Shown here piece after piece: positions 53,185 to 61,620 of a stretch of DNA of 64,000 nt (position 1 is the stretch's first letter; the number at the start of each line of letters is the position of its first letter). The DNA is from Streptomyces sp. G-G2. GTDB taxonomy: Bacteria > Actinomycetota > Actinomycetes > Streptomycetales > Streptomycetaceae. The position numbers and the translations under genes are program-made. The stretch covers positions 264,866 to 328,865 of the forward strand of contig NZ_JASISO010000002.1 of the NCBI RefSeq assembly GCF_030063135.1. The letters run 5' to 3'. The notes under the pieces are model-generated. The model was not told where the DNA came from, did no database searches, and saw only the letters and a program-made list of their open reading frames with translations.

Positions 53185-54564
53185 TCAGCCCCGCCGCGCC
53201 CGCAGCTCCCGCGCCCACGCCACCAGCAGCACCACGGCCGCCGCGCCGCCCGACCACAGCAGCTGCGGCCGCGCCGAGTCGTCGAACAGCATCAGCACCA
53301 GCACCGCCGCCATCCCGGCCAGCGCGGCCCACGTCAGGTACGGGAAGCACCACATCCGCAGGGTCAGCCGCTCCGGCATCTCGCGCTCGATCCGGCGCCG
53401 CAGCCTCAGCTGCGAGACCGCGATCAGCGCCCACACGAACAGCAGCACCGCCCCGACCGCGTTCAGCATGTAGAGGAAGACCGTGTCCGGCCACAGCAGG
53501 TTCAGCACCACCGAGACGAAGCCGAAGGCCACCGACGCGAAGACCGCGCGCCGCGGCACCCCGCCCGCCGAGACCGTCAGCAGCGAGGTCGGGGCCTCGC
53601 CGCGCTCGGCCAGTGAGAACACCATCCGCGAGGAGCCGTAGAGGTTGGCGTTGAGCGCCGACAGCAGCGCCACGAACACCACGATGTTCATGATCTGACC
53701 GGCCCCGGGAATGCCGATCGAGTCGAGGACGGCGACGTACGGGCTCCGGCCCGGCTCCATCGAGTCCCACGGCAGCAGGGTCACGATGACGATCATCGAG
53801 CCGACGTAGAAGAAGAGGATGCGCCACACCGCGCTGCGCACCGCGCGGGCCACCGAGCGGGCAGGGTCGTCGGACTCGGCGGCGGCGATGGTGACGACCT
53901 CGAGGCCACCGAAGGCGAAGATCACCGCGAGCATGCCCGCGATCACCCCGCTGAACCCGGCCGGCGCGAACCCGCCGTGGCCGGTCAGGTTGGCCAGCCC
54001 CACCGGATCCGTGTCCGGCAGAACCCCGAAGATCGCCAGCGTGGACAGTACGAGGAACAGCACGATCGCGCTGACCTTGAGCGCGGCGAACCAGAACTCG
54101 AACTCGCCGAAGTTCCGTACGGCCGCCAGATTGCTCACGGTGAAGACCACCATGAAGATCAGCACCCAGGCCCACTGGGCGATCCCCGGTACCCAGCCGT
54201 TCGCGATCTTCGCCGCGGCGGTCGCCTCCACGGCCAGCACCACGACGAGCAGGAACCAGTAGAGCCAGCCCGCCGAGAACCCGGCCCAGCGGCCCAGCGC
54301 CCGCTCCGCGTGCACGGAGAAGGAGCCGGACGCGGGCATCGCGGCGGACATCTCGCCGAGCATCCGCATGACCAGCATGGCGAGGCTGCCCGCGAGCAGG
54401 TACGAGAAGACGATCGCCGGACCGGCGATGGTGATGCCCGCGCCGGAGCCGACGAAGAGGCCCGCGCCGATCACGCCGCCGAGGCCCAGCATGGTCAGGT
54501 GGCGCTGCTTGAGCCCGTGGCCGAGGGGCTCGGGGGCGAGGTCCGGCAGGGGTGCTTGTGACAT
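53185..54564 (-). CDS. Amino acid permease (APC superfamily)
   Basis: 459 residues from the ATG at 54564, which gives MSQAPLPDL; upstream frame continues but has no better start. Twelve helices, with GLKQRHLTMLGLGGVIGAGL at 21-40 and EFEFWFAALKVSAI mid-protein, so it is a paralogue of its neighbours. A 137-bp gap separates it from the permease downstream. Its upstream region, shared with bioY, contains a GTGACC/GGTCAC palindrome that matches the Streptomyces Crp consensus. Confidence 0.88.
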   Translation of the reverse strand: MSQAPLPDLAPEPLGHGLKQRHLTMLGLGGVIGAGLFVGSGAGITIAGPAIVFSYLLAGSLAMLVMRMLGEMSAAMPASGSFSVHAERALGRWAGFSAGWLYWFLLVVVLAVEATAAAKIANGWVPGIAQWAWVLIFMVVFTVSNLAAVRNFGEFEFWFAALKVSAIVLFLVLSTLAIFGVLPDTDPVGLANLTGHGGFAPAGFSGVIAGMLAVIFAFGGLEVVTIAAAESDDPARSVARAVRSAVWRILFFYVGSMIVIVTLLPWDSMEPGRSPYVAVLDSIGIPGAGQIMNIVVFVALLSALNANLYGSSRMVFSLAERGEAPTSLLTVSAGGVPRRAVFASVAFGFVSVVLNLLWPDTVFLYMLNAVGAVLLFVWALIAVSQLRLRRRIEREMPERLTLRMWCFPYLTWAALAGMAAVLVLMLFDDSARPQLLWSGGAAAVVLLVAWARELRARRG

Positions 54565-54629
54565 CCCCACAGTGTCCCCGAGCGGGGTGTGACGACGCAA
54601 AATGGCTGAGTTATGGCCAAAATTCCCGG

Positions 54630-54643
54630 GTGACCCAGGTCAC
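54630..54643. promoter_or_regulatory. Crp-type palindrome between permease and bioY
   Basis: GTGACC-CA-GGTCAC is a perfect palindrome and fits GTG-N6-GNCAC, the consensus reported for Streptomyces Crp. It lies 66-79 bp upstream of the permease start and 176-189 bp upstream of bioY, so the permease is the more likely target. Confidence 0.5.
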
Positions 54644-54818
54644 TCCGCGCGTCGTTCGGGCATCCGGGAGCCCCGTCTTTGTGGACTCCCCACCAAGCAG
54701 AGGATCACCGGTTTGTCTCCGCGCGACGCCGAGGGGCCGGGGGTCGCGGGACTAACGTCACCTTGTCCCCCTGTCCCCGCCGCCGTCCCCGCGGCAGAAC
54801 CGAACCCCCGGAGTCCCG

Positions 54819-55424
54819 ATGAGCACCGCTTCCGCCCCGACCGCCGTCGCCCCCGTCACCGGCTTCCGGCCCGGCGCCGTCCTCGCCGACCTGCTGCCCG
54901 CGAGCCGGGTCCGCGAGGTCGCGCTCGTCGTCGGCGGGGCCGCGCTGACCGGCATCGCCGCGCAGATCGCCGTACCGGTCCCCGGCTCCCCGGTCCCGGT
55001 CACCGGCCAGACCTTCGCCGCCCTGCTGGTCGGCACCGCCTTCGGGGCCCGCCGCGGCTTCCTCTCCCTCGCGCTCTACGCCCTGGTCGGCATGGCCGGG
55101 ATGCCGTGGTTCGCGCACGGCACCTCCGGCGCGGGCGGCGCCTCCTTCGGCTACGTGCTGGGCATGCTGCTCGCGGCGACGGTCGTCGGAGCCCTCGCGC
55201 GCCGCGGCGCCGACCGGTCGGTGGTCCGCACGGCCCTCACCATGGCGGCGGGCTCCGCGCTGGTCTACGCGGTCGGCGTGCCGTACCTGGCGCTGTCCAC
55301 CGGGATGTCCGCGAGCGCGGCCGTCGCCGCGGGGCTGACCCCGTTCCTGATCGGGGACGCCCTCAAGGCGGCCCTGGCGATGGGGCTGCTGCCCGCCGCG
55401 TGGAAGCTGGCGGACCGCGGCTGA
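54819..55424 (+). CDS. bioY: Biotin transporter BioY (ECF S component)
   Basis: 201 residues with six membrane helices. The family signature is FAALLVGTAFGARRGFLSLA (residues 66-85), with GLAGMPWF-like and GYVLGMLLAA segments later. BioY is the substrate-binding component of ECF transporters and can work alone or with shared EcfA/T; no bioMN genes are here. ATG after GGAG. A 19-bp stem terminator follows. Confidence 0.9.
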   Translation: MSTASAPTAVAPVTGFRPGAVLADLLPASRVREVALVVGGAALTGIAAQIAVPVPGSPVPVTGQTFAALLVGTAFGARRGFLSLALYALVGMAGMPWFAHGTSGAGGASFGYVLGMLLAATVVGALARRGADRSVVRTALTMAAGSALVYAVGVPYLALSTGMSASAAVAAGLTPFLIGDALKAALAMGLLPAAWKLADRG

Positions 55425-55438
55425 CCCGGCCCGACGTA

Positions 55439-55479
55439 CACGGCGGCCCCGGACCATCCCATGGTCCGGGGCCGCCGTG
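55439..55479. terminator. Strong bidirectional terminator between bioY and permease
   Basis: A perfect 19-bp stem: CACGGCGGCCCCGGACCAT (55439-55457) against its complement at 55461-55479, with the loop CCC. It separates two convergent genes that end at 55424 and 55497. Confidence 0.95.
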
Positions 55480-55496
55480 CGTGGGTGTGCGGGTGA

Positions 55497-56933
55497 CTAG
55501 GCGCGCGCCGCGTCCCTGCGGCGGAAGAAGTCGAGCGTCGTGCCGATGGCCAGCACCACGCCCGCGACCAGCAGCGAGAGCAGGACCACCTCGCGGTTGG
55601 CGTCGTCGAACAGCATGTAGACGAGGACGAAGCTGATCATCGCGGCGGTCAGCCAGGTCAGGTACGGGAAGAACCACATCTTCACCGTCAGCTTCTCCGG
55701 CGCCTCGCGCAGCAGGATCGCGCGCATCCGCAGCTGGGTGAAGCAGATCGCCAGCCAGACGAAGAGCGCGATCGCCCCGGAGGAGTTCAGGAGGAAGTTG
55801 AAGACCGTGTCCGGGAAGGCGTAGTTGAAGTAGACGGCGGCGAAGCCGAAGACCACCGAGCCCAGGATCGCCGCGGTCGGGACGCCCCTCTTGGAGACCT
55901 TCGCGAAGATCTTCGGCGCGTCACCGCGCTCGCCCAGGGAGAACGCCATGCGGGAAGCGGTGTAGAGGCCCGAGTTCAGGCAGGACAGCACGGCCGTCAG
56001 GACGATCACGTTCATGATCTGGCCCGCGTGCGCGATGCCGATCGAGTCGAGGGCGGCGACGTACGAGCCCTTCTCGGTGATCGACTTGTCGTTCCACGGC
56101 AGCAGCGTCAGCACGATGAAGATCGAGCCGAGGTAGAAGATGCCGATCCGCCAGATCACCGAGTTGGTGGCCTTGGTGACCGCGCGGCGCGGGTCCTCGG
56201 ACTCACCGGCGGCGAGCGTGACGATCTCGCTGCCCATGAAGGAGAAGACCACCATCAGCACGCCGGTGAGGATCGAGCCGACCCCGTGCGGCATGAACCC
56301 CCCGGTGTCGGTCAGGTGCGCGAAGCCCGCGCCCGGGTTGTCCGAGCCGGGGAGCACCCCGAAGACGGCCAGCAGGCCGACGATCACGAAGCCGCCGATG
56401 GCGACGACCTTGATGCCCGCGAACCAGAACTCGAACTCGCCGTACGAGGCCACCGAGCCGAGGTTGGTGATCGTCAGCACGACCATCACGATCAGCGCCC
56501 AGGCCCACTGCGGGACGGCCGGGACCCAGCCCTCGAGGATCTTCGCGCCCGCGGTGGCCTCCACGGCCAGCACGACGACCCAGAAGAACCAGTAGAGCCA
56601 GCCGATGGAGAAACCGGCCCAGCGGCCGAGCGCCCGGTCGGCGTAGGCGGAGAAGGATCCGGAGTTCGGGCTGGCCGCGGCCATCTCGCCCAGCATCCGC
56701 ATCACGAAGACCACCATCGCGCCGACGAGCGCGTAGGAGACCAGGATGGCGGGACCGGCCTTGGCGATACCGCCGCCGGAGCCGACGAAGAGGCCGGCGC
56801 CGATGACGCCGCCAATGGCGATCATGGACAGGTGCCGGTTCTTGAGACCGGCCTTCAGACCGTCGGAGGGCTGGGCGCCACCGGGTTCACCGGTGGGGCC
56901 GCCTGACTTCTGAAGGGTCGTCGTGGAGCTCAT
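55497..56933 (-). CDS. Amino acid permease (APC superfamily)
   Basis: 478 residues from the ATG at 56933, with AAGGAT upstream. Twelve helices; KNRHLSMIAIGGVIGAGL (about 33-50) and EFEFWFAGIKVVAI mark it as the third paralogue of the cluster. Its N terminus is longer, Ser/Thr/Gly-rich and probably disordered. Upstream lie two adjacent palindromic boxes that resemble hypoxia/dormancy (DevR/OsdR-type) sites, shared with divergent rpiB. Confidence 0.88.
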   Translation of the reverse strand: MSSTTTLQKSGGPTGEPGGAQPSDGLKAGLKNRHLSMIAIGGVIGAGLFVGSGGGIAKAGPAILVSYALVGAMVVFVMRMLGEMAAASPNSGSFSAYADRALGRWAGFSIGWLYWFFWVVVLAVEATAGAKILEGWVPAVPQWAWALIVMVVLTITNLGSVASYGEFEFWFAGIKVVAIGGFVIVGLLAVFGVLPGSDNPGAGFAHLTDTGGFMPHGVGSILTGVLMVVFSFMGSEIVTLAAGESEDPRRAVTKATNSVIWRIGIFYLGSIFIVLTLLPWNDKSITEKGSYVAALDSIGIAHAGQIMNVIVLTAVLSCLNSGLYTASRMAFSLGERGDAPKIFAKVSKRGVPTAAILGSVVFGFAAVYFNYAFPDTVFNFLLNSSGAIALFVWLAICFTQLRMRAILLREAPEKLTVKMWFFPYLTWLTAAMISFVLVYMLFDDANREVVLLSLLVAGVVLAIGTTLDFFRRRDAARA

Positions 56934-57024
56934 GGACGAATCCTTAGGTTCTCGGGTTGCGAGCCCCGGCATTCAAACCCGGGATGAACGCAGGGCGGAA
57001 GACCTAAATCCGGATCGTTGCCAT

Positions 57025-57051
57025 AGGGCGAACGTCCCGGACCAAGGTCCT
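57025..57051. promoter_or_regulatory. Two adjacent DevR/OsdR-like boxes
   Basis: Minus-strand AGGACCTTGGTCCG (57038-57051) contains a perfect GGACC-TT-GGTCC palindrome, and GGGACGTTCGCCCT (57025-57038) abuts it. Both approximate GGGNC-N4-GNCCC, with 12 and 13 of 14 positions matching. They are 92-118 bp upstream of the permease and 124-150 bp upstream of rpiB. An AT-rich patch at 57080-57115 probably holds the rpiB promoter. Confidence 0.4.
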
Positions 57052-57174
57052 GACCGCTTCTACCCCGCCCCAACTGCGTTCTTTGGGTTTACTTGAGCTT
57101 TAGAAGTGACTTACGCGACATCTGTCCGGCACCCCTCGCGCGACCGCCCGGACCCTCGTGTCACACTCGTGCCC

Positions 57175-57663
57175 ATGCGCGTCTACCTCGGCTCCGACCA
57201 TGCCGGCTACGAACTCAAGAACCACCTCGTCGAGTGGCTGAAGGCCCAGGGCCACGATGTCGTCGACTGCGGTCCCCACGTCTACGACGCCCAGGACGAC
57301 TACCCGCCGTTCTGCCTGCGCGCCGCCGAGCGGACCGCCGCGGACGCGGACGGCCTCGGCATCGTGATCGGCGGCTCCGGCAACGGCGAGGCCATCGCCG
57401 CGAACAAGGTCAAGGGCGTTCGCGCCGCGCTGGCCTGGAGCGAGCAGACCGCCGCCCTCGGCCGCGAGCACAACAACGCCAACGTCATCTCCATCGGCGG
57501 CCGCATGCACACGGTGGAGGAGTCGACCAAGTTCGTCGAGATCTTCCTGGCGACCCCGTACTCCGACGAGGAGCGCCACACCCGCCGCATCGAGATGCTC
57601 TCCGCCTACGAGACCACCGGCGAGCTGCCCCCGATCCCGGCCCACCACCCCCAGCAGGGCTGA
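57175..57663 (+). CDS. rpiB: Ribose-5-phosphate isomerase B
   Basis: 162 residues. Interconverts ribose-5-phosphate and ribulose-5-phosphate in the pentose phosphate pathway. The family pattern is complete: YLGSDHAGYELKNHL (4-18), IGGSGNGEAIAANK (65-78), and HNNANVISIGGR (99-110). Glu72 in the GSGNGE loop marks the actinobacterial subtype, in which Glu replaces the catalytic Cys of E. coli RpiB. An ATG at 57175 is used, since the upstream in-frame ATG at 57106 would add a non-conserved extension. The Nei-type gene follows 60 bp on. Confidence 0.93.
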   Translation: MRVYLGSDHAGYELKNHLVEWLKAQGHDVVDCGPHVYDAQDDYPPFCLRAAERTAADADGLGIVIGGSGNGEAIAANKVKGVRAALAWSEQTAALGREHNNANVISIGGRMHTVEESTKFVEIFLATPYSDEERHTRRIEMLSAYETTGELPPIPAHHPQQG

Positions 57664-57701
57664 GTCACCGCCCGCCGCGGCGCCGTGAGCCCGCGGCGCG
57701 C

Positions 57702-57725
57702 AGTGCCGTAGTGCCGTAGTGCCGT
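57702..57725. repeat. 8-bp tandem repeat running into the Nei start codon
   Basis: AGTGCCGT is repeated three times in tandem (57702-57709, 57710-57717, 57718-57725), and the last T is the second base of the GTG start. It includes three further GTG triplets in other frames and displaces any normal ribosome-binding site, so length changes would directly alter translation initiation. Confidence 0.85.
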
Positions 57726-58539
57726 GCCCGAGGGGCATACGATCCACCGCCTCGCCCAGGACCACGAGGAGCGCTTCGCCGGGCGGAGCCTGCGCGTCAG
57801 CAGCCCCCAGGGCCGCTTCGCCGAGAGCGCCGCCCTGCTGGACGGCCGCGAACTCGACACCGCCGAGGCCCACGGCAAGCACCTCTTCCTCGGCTTCGAC
57901 GGCCCCGCCGAGGACTGGGTCCACATCCACCTCGGCCTCTTCGGCAGGTACGGCTTCGGCCCGGTCCCCGCCCCGCCCGCCACGGACACCGTCCGCCTGC
58001 GGCTGGTGGGCGCCGAGCAGTACGCCGACCTGCGCGGCCCCACCACCTGCGCGCTGATCACCCCCGACGAGAAGCGGGCGATACACGAACGCCTCGGCCC
58101 GGACCCCCTGCGCCCCGCCGACGACCCCGACCGGGCCTGGGCGCGGATCTCCCGCTCCCGGACCACGATCGCCGCCCTCCTCATGGACCAGAAGATCGTG
58201 GCGGGCGTCGGCAACGTCTACCGCGCCGAGGTCCTCTTCCGGCACGGCATCGACCCCTACCGGCTCGGCCGGGACCTCACCCGCGCCGAGTGGGACGCGC
58301 TGTGGGGCGACCTCGGCGCGCTGATGCGCGAGGGCGTCCGGAACAACCGGATCGACACCGTCCGCCCCGAGCACACCCCTGAGGCCATGGGCCGCCCGCC
58401 GCGCGTGGACGACCACGGCGGCGAGGTCTACGTCTACCGGCGCGCCCGTCTGCCCTGCCTGCTCTGCGACACCGAGATCCGCACCGCGGGCCTCGCCGCC
58501 CGCAACCTCTTCTGGTGCCCGGGCTGCCAGCTCCGCTGA
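57724..58539 (+). CDS. nei: Fpg/Nei-family DNA glycosylase (Nei2-type endonuclease VIII)
   Basis: 271 residues from a GTG at 57724. Removes oxidised bases by a glycosylase/AP-lyase reaction. N-terminal Pro2-Glu3 with PEGHT, which indicates the Nei subgroup rather than Fpg (PELPE), and the catalytic Lys52 in HGKHLFL. The helix-two-turn-helix is DQKIVAGVGNVYRAEVLF, and the C-terminal zinc finger has Cys245, Cys248, Cys265 and Cys268. Start context is unusual because of the tandem repeat. Possibly co-transcribed with rpiB. Confidence 0.9.
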   Translation: MPEGHTIHRLAQDHEERFAGRSLRVSSPQGRFAESAALLDGRELDTAEAHGKHLFLGFDGPAEDWVHIHLGLFGRYGFGPVPAPPATDTVRLRLVGAEQYADLRGPTTCALITPDEKRAIHERLGPDPLRPADDPDRAWARISRSRTTIAALLMDQKIVAGVGNVYRAEVLFRHGIDPYRLGRDLTRAEWDALWGDLGALMREGVRNNRIDTVRPEHTPEAMGRPPRVDDHGGEVYVYRRARLPCLLCDTEIRTAGLAARNLFWCPGCQLR

Positions 58540-58575
58540 GGACCGGCGGCCCTCAGCGGAGCCGCCCGGCCCCGC

Positions 58576-59805
58576 TCAGAAGCCGTGCGGGAGCCAGGGC
58601 GCCAGGTCCGAGGTGAAGGCCCGGGACGCCTCCGTCAGCGCCCCCGGGCGCAGTTCGGTGACCCGGCCCGCGCCCGCGAGGGAGGCCAGGGAGACCCCGC
58701 CCAGGTAGGCCGAGCCCAGTTCGCGCACCGACAGGGCGAGCTCCGCGGGGTCGCCGGTGCGCGCGCAGGACGCCCCCTTGGCATCGCCGGTCAGCCGCCA
58801 ACGCCCGGCGTTCCAGGGGCAGAAGTCGTCCTCGACCTCGAAGACCACGTCCACCGGAGCCCCGTACGTCCGTGCCTCCAGCGCCGCCCCGAGGTCCACC
58901 AGCCGTACGTGCATCGAGTCGAGGGTCCGCGGCCGCGACCGGCGCACATCGCTGACCAGGTGCAGCAGCGGATCGTCCACGGGCCGCTTGGTCGCCCGTA
59001 CCGACGAGGTCAGGTCGATCCCGAAGACGTACTCCCACAGGGCCGCGTACGCCGCCGGGTCGAGCGCGTCGAGGTCCTGGACCTCCACCACACCCTCGGC
59101 GACGCTCAGGTTCCACTCCGGCCTGACCCGGTAGCGGGCGTACCCCACCGCCTTCCCGTCCCGCTCGGCCAGCACGCACTTCAGCGGGGAGCGGCCCCCG
59201 CGCTGCGACGGCGGATCCAGCAGCGCCTGCCGCTCCCAGCCCGGCTGCCGCGCGGTCATCCCGGGCCGACCGGGCACCAGCTCCGCGTACACGGCCTCGC
59301 ACGCGTCCAGCGCGCGCTCCGGGTCGACCAGCCGCAGCCGGACGCCGTCCGCCCCCGGCGGCCGCTGGAGCCGGACCCGGGCCGTATCGACGTGCAGGGC
59401 CAGCGTGTACGCCGCCGGGCCGTAGCCGAACCGCCCGTAGATGGCCGGTTCCGACGCCGTCAGCACGGCGAGCGGCTCACCACCCGCCCGGACATCGTCC
59501 AATTGACGGCGCATCAAAGAGGTCAGGACCCCGCGCCGCCGGTGCGTCGGAGCCACTCCCACCATCGTCACCCCCGCCGCGGGCACCAGCGCCCCGCCGG
59601 GCACCGAGACCCGGAAACTGAAGGCGCCCGCGGAGCCCACGCAGGCCTCCCCGTCCCACACCCCCAGTGAACGCTCCGTCTCCGTGAGGGACTCGTACAG
59701 CGCCCGTTCCTCCGGCGCCTCCGGCACACCCCCGAACGCCAGTTCCAGGTGGTCGAACCAGACGTCCCACTCCTCGGGTCGCAGGACCCGCGTCTCCATA
59801 GCCAT
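58576..59805 (-). CDS. Eis-like GNAT N-acetyltransferase
   Basis: 409 residues (ATG 59805; 59799 also possible). The first GNAT domain has the acetyl-CoA motif VGVAPTHRRRGVLTSLM near 82-98, followed by AVLTASEPAIYGRFGYG, a second degenerate GNAT domain and a SCP2-like C-terminal domain. The final residues (LAPWLPHGF) end in the carboxylate-terminal Phe typical of Eis, where the C terminus acts in catalysis. Eis enzymes acetylate amines on aminoglycosides or peptides; the natural substrate here is unknown. Confidence 0.85.
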   Translation of the reverse strand: MAMETRVLRPEEWDVWFDHLELAFGGVPEAPEERALYESLTETERSLGVWDGEACVGSAGAFSFRVSVPGGALVPAAGVTMVGVAPTHRRRGVLTSLMRRQLDDVRAGGEPLAVLTASEPAIYGRFGYGPAAYTLALHVDTARVRLQRPPGADGVRLRLVDPERALDACEAVYAELVPGRPGMTARQPGWERQALLDPPSQRGGRSPLKCVLAERDGKAVGYARYRVRPEWNLSVAEGVVEVQDLDALDPAAYAALWEYVFGIDLTSSVRATKRPVDDPLLHLVSDVRRSRPRTLDSMHVRLVDLGAALEARTYGAPVDVVFEVEDDFCPWNAGRWRLTGDAKGASCARTGDPAELALSVRELGSAYLGGVSLASLAGAGRVTELRPGALTEASRAFTSDLAPWLPHGF

Positions 59806-59937
59806 AAGCCCATGCCTACCAGGGCAATCCATCCCGTGCGAGCGGATTTGGTCCCGAAATCACCATCCGGTCAGGGGGTACCCCTGCGCGCCCACAGCGA
59901 GGATGGATAGGGTCCCGAAGCAATGGGCGGAGCACGG

Positions 59938-61065
59938 ATGGAGACCCTCACGGCCCGGCTGCGGAAGGCTTCGCACCGGGTGCGCACCGCGCTGCGCAAA
60001 TCCGCCGTCGACTACTTCCGCGGCGACGCCTCCGACTGGCTCGCCTTCGGCGGCCTGCTGCTCACCGTCCCCGCCGTCACCTGGGGCACCCTGCTCCTGC
60101 CCGTCTGGTTCTCGCCCTCGGCCCTCGTCCTGCCCATCGTCGCGGGCGGCCTGCTGCTGCGCCCCGCCAGCCTGCTCGCCCTCTACGCCGCCTCGGCGAC
60201 CGCCCTGATCGTCGAGGCGCTGGTGCTCGGCCCGTACACCGAGGGGCCCGCCCGGGTCACCCCCGGCACCATCCTGGTCGTCGCCGCCTGCGGGTTCTTC
60301 GGCCTGGTCATCGCCCAGTTCCGCAGCCGCGTCGGCGTGCCCTGGAGACGTGGCGGCACCATGCTCTTCGACCTGCGCGAACGCATCCGGGTCCAGAGCA
60401 AGCTGCCCGACCTGCCCCGGGGCTGGCACCGCGAGATGGCCCTGCGCCCGGCGGGCGGCCAGTCCTTCTCCGGCGACTTCGTGGTGGCCGCCCGCACCAA
60501 CGGCGGCCGCACCCTCGAAGTCGTCCTCACCGACGTCTCCGGCAAGGGCATGGACGCGGGTTCCCGCGCCCTGCTCCTGTCCGGAGCCTTCGGCGGACTG
60601 CTCGGCTCCCTGCCCCCGCAGGACTTCCTGCCCGCCGCCAACGGCTACCTGCTGCGCCAGGACTGGGACGAGGGCTTCGCCACCTCCATCCACCTCGTCC
60701 TGGACCTGGAGACCGGGGACTACGACCTCCTCTCGGCGGGCCACCTGCCCGCCCTCCAGCTCTCCGCGGGCACCGGCCGCTGGCAGGAGAAGACCGGCGA
60801 GGGCCCGCTGCTCGGGGTCTACGACGGCGCCGTCTTCAACGCCGCGCAGGGCAACCTGCGCCGCGGCGACGTCCTGATGCTCTTCACCGACGGGCTCGTC
60901 GAAACCGCCGACCGCGACATCAGCGAGGGCATCGACCGGCTCACCGGCGAGGCCGACCGCTACGTCGCCTCCGGCTGGGAGGGCGCGACCTGGCACCTGA
61001 TCGAGAAGGTCGCCAAGGACGTCAACGACGACCGCGCGCTGCTGCTGATCCGCCGCTCGCTCTGA
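59938..61065 (+). CDS. Membrane-bound SpoIIE-type PP2C phosphatase
   Basis: About 375 residues. The ATG at 59938 has GGAG 5 bp upstream; an ATG at 59923 would add five residues. Three to four hydrophobic helices (residues ~35-115) anchor the N terminus, and the SpoIIE/RsbU phosphatase domain occupies ~145-375: GQSFSGDFV, VLTDVSGKGMDAG, LSAGHLPAL and LMLFTDGLVETADRDISEG, with the metal-binding Asp residues. Such phosphatases dephosphorylate anti-anti-sigma factors; no STAS or anti-sigma gene is next to it. Expressed as a single gene. Confidence 0.88.
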   Translation: METLTARLRKASHRVRTALRKSAVDYFRGDASDWLAFGGLLLTVPAVTWGTLLLPVWFSPSALVLPIVAGGLLLRPASLLALYAASATALIVEALVLGPYTEGPARVTPGTILVVAACGFFGLVIAQFRSRVGVPWRRGGTMLFDLRERIRVQSKLPDLPRGWHREMALRPAGGQSFSGDFVVAARTNGGRTLEVVLTDVSGKGMDAGSRALLLSGAFGGLLGSLPPQDFLPAANGYLLRQDWDEGFATSIHLVLDLETGDYDLLSAGHLPALQLSAGTGRWQEKTGEGPLLGVYDGAVFNAAQGNLRRGDVLMLFTDGLVETADRDISEGIDRLTGEADRYVASGWEGATWHLIEKVAKDVNDDRALLLIRRSL

Positions 61066-61203
61066 ACGTCGGGCACTTCCTGAAGGCGGCGGGTGGGGTT
61101 CACCCCACCCCCGGCAGGCCGGGTTCCGCCATGGCCGCCACCCCACGAAGATCCGTAGCGTCGTCGGTACCAGCAGGACGGCACACACGGAAGGCGGCAC
61201 ATC

Positions 61204-61620
61204 ATGGGCTTCGGGCGCGGCGGGCGACAGCGGGAGCGACAGCAGTCGGCGACGGCGCATCGCGCGGGACCCGTCGGCGGCAGGGAGTACGACACCCAGG
61301 GGTGGCCGGCCGGCGCGTACACCGGTACCGCGGCCGGCGGGGCGGGGAACGGCGGGGCGGGGAACGACGGCGCGGAGTACGGCGCCGCCGCCGCGGCCGC
61401 CGTCGAACTGCGCGACGTACGCCGTTCCTACGGGCGCGGCCAGGCCACCGTCCACGCGCTGCGCGGCATCGACCTCAGCCTGCCCCGCGGCAGCTTCACC
61501 GCCGTGATGGGCCCCTCCGGCTCCGGCAAGTCCACCTTCCTGCGGTGCGCCGCCGGGCTCGACCACCCCAGCTCCGGCTCCGTCACGCCGCGCCGGTGGG
61601 TGCGCTCCGGCGGCCGGTGA
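61204..61620 (+). pseudogene. Truncated ABC exporter ATPase (MacB/LolD type)
   Basis: 138 residues with a Gly-rich, disordered N terminus (to about 62), then [22 protein letters not shown] and a complete Walker A GPSGSGKS near 104-111. The sequence stops resembling an ATPase just after [10 protein letters not shown]. Signature, Walker B and H-loop are absent, and the last residues (RRWVRSGGR) look like the normal C terminus fused on. Therefore about 100-130 internal codons have been lost. The stop overlaps GTG 61617, the usual start of the permease, as GTGA, so original gene ends are intact. It cannot hydrolyse ATP. Confidence 0.8.
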
